Origin: Shewanella sp. GD04112 | Lineage (GTDB): Bacteria; Pseudomonadota; Gammaproteobacteria; Enterobacterales; Shewanellaceae | Direction: 5' to 3' | Assembly: GCF_029835735.1 (NCBI RefSeq) | Contig: NZ_JAOEAL010000001.1 | Location: 3,472,001-3,536,000, forward strand | Length of the DNA stretch: 64,000 bases | In this document: in pieces, positions 61,829 to 64,000 of the stretch | Numbering within the stretch: the stretch's first letter is position 1 | How the letters are laid out: each line of letters begins with the position of its first letter | The notes under the pieces: model-generated | Told to the model about the DNA's origin: nothing | Seen by the model: only the letters and a program-made list of their open reading frames with translations | Databases searched by the model: none | Translations under genes and position numbers: made by a program

Positions 61829-63337
61829 ATGGAGTTTAGCGTAAAGAGCGGTAGCCCCGAAAAACAACGCTCAGCCTGCATCGTTGTCGGTGTTTATGAA
61901 CCCCGCCGTCTATCCGGCATCGCCGAGCAATTAGACAAGATTAGCGAAGGTTATATCAGTAATCTACTGCGTCGCGGCGATTTAGAAGGTAAGCCTGGCC
62001 AAATGTTATTACTGCACCACGTTCCTAACGTATTGAGTGAACGAGTGCTGTTAGTCGGTTGCGGCAAAGAACGAGAACTAGACGAACGCCAGTACAAGCA
62101 GATCATCACTAAAACCATCAACACCTTAAATGAAACTGGTTCAATGGAAGCTGTGTGCTTCTTGACCGAGTTACACGTGAAAGGTCGCGATACCTATTGG
62201 AAAGTTCGCCAAGCAGTCGAAACGACCAATAGCAGTTTATACAGCTTCGATGCACTCAAAACCCGTAAAGGTGAGACCCGTCGTCCGCTGCGCAAGTTAG
62301 TGTTTAATGTCCCAACTCGCCGCGAACTGACCTTAGGTGAGCGTGCGATTGAGCACGGCATGGCCGTTTCTGCAGGCATGCATTTATGCCGCGATGTGGC
62401 TAACATGCCGCCAAATATCTGCAATCCAGCCTATTTAGCCTCTCAGGCTCGCCAATTGGCCGAAGTTCACGAAAACCTGCATGTCACGACTGTGGGCGAA
62501 GAGCAAATGGCAAAACTCGGCATGAACTCTTACCTTGCTGTTGGCCGCGCTAGTGCCAATGAATCCATTATGACAGTGATGGAATACAAGGGTGCAGTCG
62601 ATAGCACTGAGAAACCTATCGTGTTGATTGGTAAAGGCTTAACCTTCGACTCAGGCGGTATTTCATTAAAACCAGGCGAAGCCATGGATGAAATGAAATA
62701 CGACATGGGCGGCGCAGCTGGTGTTATCGGCACCATGAAAGCCATCTGTGATATGAAGCTACCCATCAACGTCGTCGGTATTCTTGCGGGCTGTGAAAAC
62801 ATGCCATCGGGCAATGCTTACCGCCCAGGTGACATTTTAACCACAATGTCGGGTCAGACCGTTGAAGTCCTCAACACCGACGCCGAAGGTCGTCTGGTAC
62901 TGTGTGACGTATTAACCTATGTTGAGCGTTTTGACCCAGAGCTGGTTATCGACACGGCAACACTGACAGGCGCCTGTGTGATTGCCTTAGGCAAACATGC
63001 CTCAGGCCTGTTCTCATCACACAACCCTCTGGCTCATGAGCTACTCAATGCTGGTGAGCAAAGTGGTGACCGCGCATGGCGCATGCCACTGTGGGATGAA
63101 TACCAGGATATGCTCGATAGCCCATTTGCCGACATGACCAACTTAGGTGGTCGTCCAGCTGGCGCGATTACCGCGGCTTGTTTCCTGTCTCGTTTCGCCA
63201 AAAAGTACAACTGGGCTCACTTAGATGTGGCGGGTACTGCGTGGAACAGCGGCGCGAATAAAGGTTCAACCGGTCGCCCTGTGCCAATTCTGACTCAGTT
63301 CCTGATCAATCGAGCTGGCGTAGAATTAGGCGAGTAA
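61829..63337 (+). CDS. pepA: Leucyl aminopeptidase PepA (cytosol aminopeptidase, M17)
   Basis: Dizinc/dimanganese aminopeptidase of 502 residues, probably hexameric; E. coli PepA also binds DNA in site-specific recombination and carAB control. Catalytic and metal residues lie in IGKGLTFDSGGISLKPG and NTDAEGRLVLCD, the M17 signature. The start is ATG 61829 with AGGAG; the GTG at 61823 sits within that site. Confidence 0.96.
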   Translation: MEFSVKSGSPEKQRSACIVVGVYEPRRLSGIAEQLDKISEGYISNLLRRGDLEGKPGQMLLLHHVPNVLSERVLLVGCGKERELDERQYKQIITKTINTLNETGSMEAVCFLTELHVKGRDTYWKVRQAVETTNSSLYSFDALKTRKGETRRPLRKLVFNVPTRRELTLGERAIEHGMAVSAGMHLCRDVANMPPNICNPAYLASQARQLAEVHENLHVTTVGEEQMAKLGMNSYLAVGRASANESIMTVMEYKGAVDSTEKPIVLIGKGLTFDSGGISLKPGEAMDEMKYDMGGAAGVIGTMKAICDMKLPINVVGILAGCENMPSGNAYRPGDILTTMSGQTVEVLNTDAEGRLVLCDVLTYVERFDPELVIDTATLTGACVIALGKHASGLFSSHNPLAHELLNAGEQSGDRAWRMPLWDEYQDMLDSPFADMTNLGGRPAGAITAACFLSRFAKKYNWAHLDVAGTAWNSGANKGSTGRPVPILTQFLINRAGVELGE

Positions 63338-63352
63338 TCGCTAATAGCACTG

Positions 63353-63382
63353 AAAAGGCGAAGAATTTCTTCGCCTTTTTTT
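63353..63382 (+). terminator. pepA terminator
   Basis: A 12-bp stem AAAAGGCGAAGA / TCTTCGCCTTTT with loop ATT, followed by TTT. Confidence 0.9.
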
Positions 63383-63475
63383 ATTAGGCTCGAAGGCGAA
63401 ATGACGATTGGCTCAGGAATAATTGCAGCTTAGCTACGCGAAGAGGAAAGAAAATCGCGATTGAATAATTTTTGA

Positions 63476-63504
63476 TTGACAGCCACGCCCTCGCCCTTTA
63501 GTTT
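63476..63504 (+). promoter_or_regulatory. Putative pheL-pheA promoter
   Basis: A perfect -35 TTGACA (63476-63481), then a weak -10 (TAGTTT) 17 bases later. The predicted start, near 63511, is almost at the leader ATG. Confidence 0.5.
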
Positions 63505-63512
63505 TACTCCCT

Positions 63513-63566
63513 ATGAAAACAAATACCGCAGCTTTTTTTACTTTCTTTTTTACACCCCCACTCTAG
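63513..63566 (+). CDS. pheL: Phe-rich attenuator leader peptide
   Basis: A 17-residue leader, MKTNTAAFFTFFFTPPL, with five phenylalanine codons among its residues 8-13, followed by TAG. Translation speed through these codons senses charged tRNA-Phe and controls the downstream attenuator. No Shine-Dalgarno is seen before the ATG. Compare E. coli PheL, also a short Phe-run peptide. It is too short for ordinary gene calling. Confidence 0.92.
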   Translation: MKTNTAAFFTFFFTPPL

Positions 63567-63629
63567 GAGGCGGATTTACTGTGTAAAAACGAAAGTAAAA
63601 ATCCAAAGCCTCCCACTGGGAGGCTTTTT
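63535..63629 (+). promoter_or_regulatory. pheA transcription attenuator (alternative hairpins)
   Basis: Three structures can be read. Segment 1:2 pairs 63535-63555, over the Phe codons, with 63581-63601 (21 bp, one mismatch). The antiterminator pairs GGAGGCGGATTT (63566-63577) with AAATCC and GCCTCC (63599-63613), with a 3-base bulge. The terminator is AAAGCCTCCC / GGGAGGCTTT (63605-63614, 63618-63627) plus TT. With phenylalanine plentiful, 1:2 and the terminator can form; when ribosomes stall at the Phe codons the antiterminator can form and pheA is transcribed. Confidence 0.9.
63605..63629 (+). terminator. Attenuator terminator of pheA
   Basis: A 10-bp GC-rich stem with loop ACT followed by TT within the leader, 41 bases before the pheA ATG. 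Confidence 0.9.
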
Positions 63630-63670
63630 CGTCTTAAACGCTCGATAATACGGTGGCAAATGAGGTCAGA

Positions 63671-64000
63671 ATGCAAAAACCACAGCCTTTAAATCAAACG
63701 CGAGAACAAATTACTCACCTCGACAATGAGCTTCTCTCGTTACTCGCCGAACGTCGACGCCTAAGCCTTGAAGTGGCCCGCAGTAAAGAAGTAGATGTGA
63801 GACCCATTCGCGACACCCAAAGGGAAAAAGAACTGCTGGCTAGATTAGTCACAGCTGGCCGAGAAAAAGGCTTAGATGCCCATTACGTGATCTCACTGTA
63901 TCAAAGCATTATCGAAGACTCAGTCCTTAATCAACAGGCTTATCTCCACGGCCGTGCTAATCCAGAAACGCAAAAACAGCAGTACTGCATCGCCTACCTT
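63671..64000 (+). CDS. pheA: Bifunctional chorismate mutase / prephenate dehydratase, N-terminal part
   Basis: First two steps from chorismate to phenylalanine. The visible 110 codons cover the AroQ-type chorismate mutase domain: REQITHLDNELLSLLAERR, then VARSK, RDTQREKELLARLV and YQSIIEDSVLNQQA, with the conserved Arg, Lys and Asp residues. The dehydratase and ACT domains lie outside the window. The ATG follows TGAGGTCAGA. Controlled by the attenuator upstream. Confidence 0.95.
   Translation, partial: MQKPQPLNQTREQITHLDNELLSLLAERRRLSLEVARSKEVDVRPIRDTQREKELLARLVTAGREKGLDAHYVISLYQSIIEDSVLNQQAYLHGRANPETQKQQYCIAYL

Noticed and set aside
1..64000. CRISPR arrays, rRNA or tRNA genes
   Set aside because: Reading both strands, I saw no regularly spaced repeats of 24-40 bases, no rRNA sequence and no tRNA cloverleaf other than the tRNA-like part of tmRNA.

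Overview
The window reads as chromosomal DNA from a Shewanella species, closely related to S. oneidensis but not identical as far as I can tell without a search. The signs are a tmRNA tag reading ANDDNYALAA, the gene order aceB / TonB receptor / CPA2 antiporter / borosin pair / bamE / ratB-ratA / smpB / ssrA, and several families typical of Shewanella and Vibrio (DUF2960, DUF2913, an lptFG-pepA divergon). Most of it is ordinary backbone: dense, both strands used, frequent stem-loop terminators between convergent genes. The only mobile element I can support is one IS200-type element near 52.13-52.73 kb.

Layout. 0-5.6 kb: start of malate synthase A (minus, cut by the window edge), a long AT-rich gap with a Fur-box-like site, a TonB-dependent siderophore receptor and a Kef-type antiporter. 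5.8-8.6 kb: a minus-strand operon encoding a split borosin RiPP system (N-methyltransferase SonM, precursor SonA) followed at once by a membrane TPR-GGDEF diguanylate cyclase. 9-11.5 kb: bamE, ratB/rnfH, ratA, smpB and ssrA, the conserved RNA-quality and outer-membrane assembly block. 11.9-18.4 kb: two minus-strand operons of less familiar genes (a large lipoprotein plus a MORN/YwqK-repeat protein; a Tat-exported transglutaminase-like protein plus MerT- and MerP-like proteins). 18.6-22.5 kb: a cysteine/serine catabolic cluster (HAAAP transporter, RidA, CyuA-type cysteine desulfidase, YheO-type regulator). 22.6-31.3 kb: an RCC1-like membrane protein, a DUF368 lipid-carrier transporter, a thioesterase-like protein, a yeast-type cytosine deaminase, DUF418 and DUF1294 membrane proteins, a TetR regulator divergent from an HPP protein, and an AtoE transporter.

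31.5-44.2 kb: an FKBP isomerase, a multidomain GH18 chitinase with a LacI-type palindrome upstream, a ROK kinase, aminopeptidase P, a porin, and two chemoreceptors (a dCache receptor with the amino-acid motif and an Aer-like PAS receptor). 44.4-52 kb: a DEAD-box helicase, a DUF1254/DUF1214 protein, an unknown protein, a periplasmic peroxiredoxin-like protein, DUF2913, a solute-binding protein, an RHH protein and a PfpI protein. 52.1-59.3 kb: the IS200-type element, the yqiJ-yqiK flotillin operon, DsrE, M32 carboxypeptidase, and a GNAT-DUF486-DUF2960-RDD run. 59.4-64 kb: lptF-lptG divergent from pepA, then the pheL leader/attenuator and the start of pheA.

The most notable system is the split borosin operon at 5780-8619: a self-standing tetrapyrrole-methylase-fold peptide backbone N-methyltransferase, a 70-residue precursor with a short hydrophobic C-terminal core, and a tightly linked c-di-GMP cyclase whose role in the pathway is unknown. 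Also worth attention are the completely readable pheL attenuator, the paired TetR operators upstream of the HPP gene, and the 15-bp repeat tract inside the DUF1294 gene.
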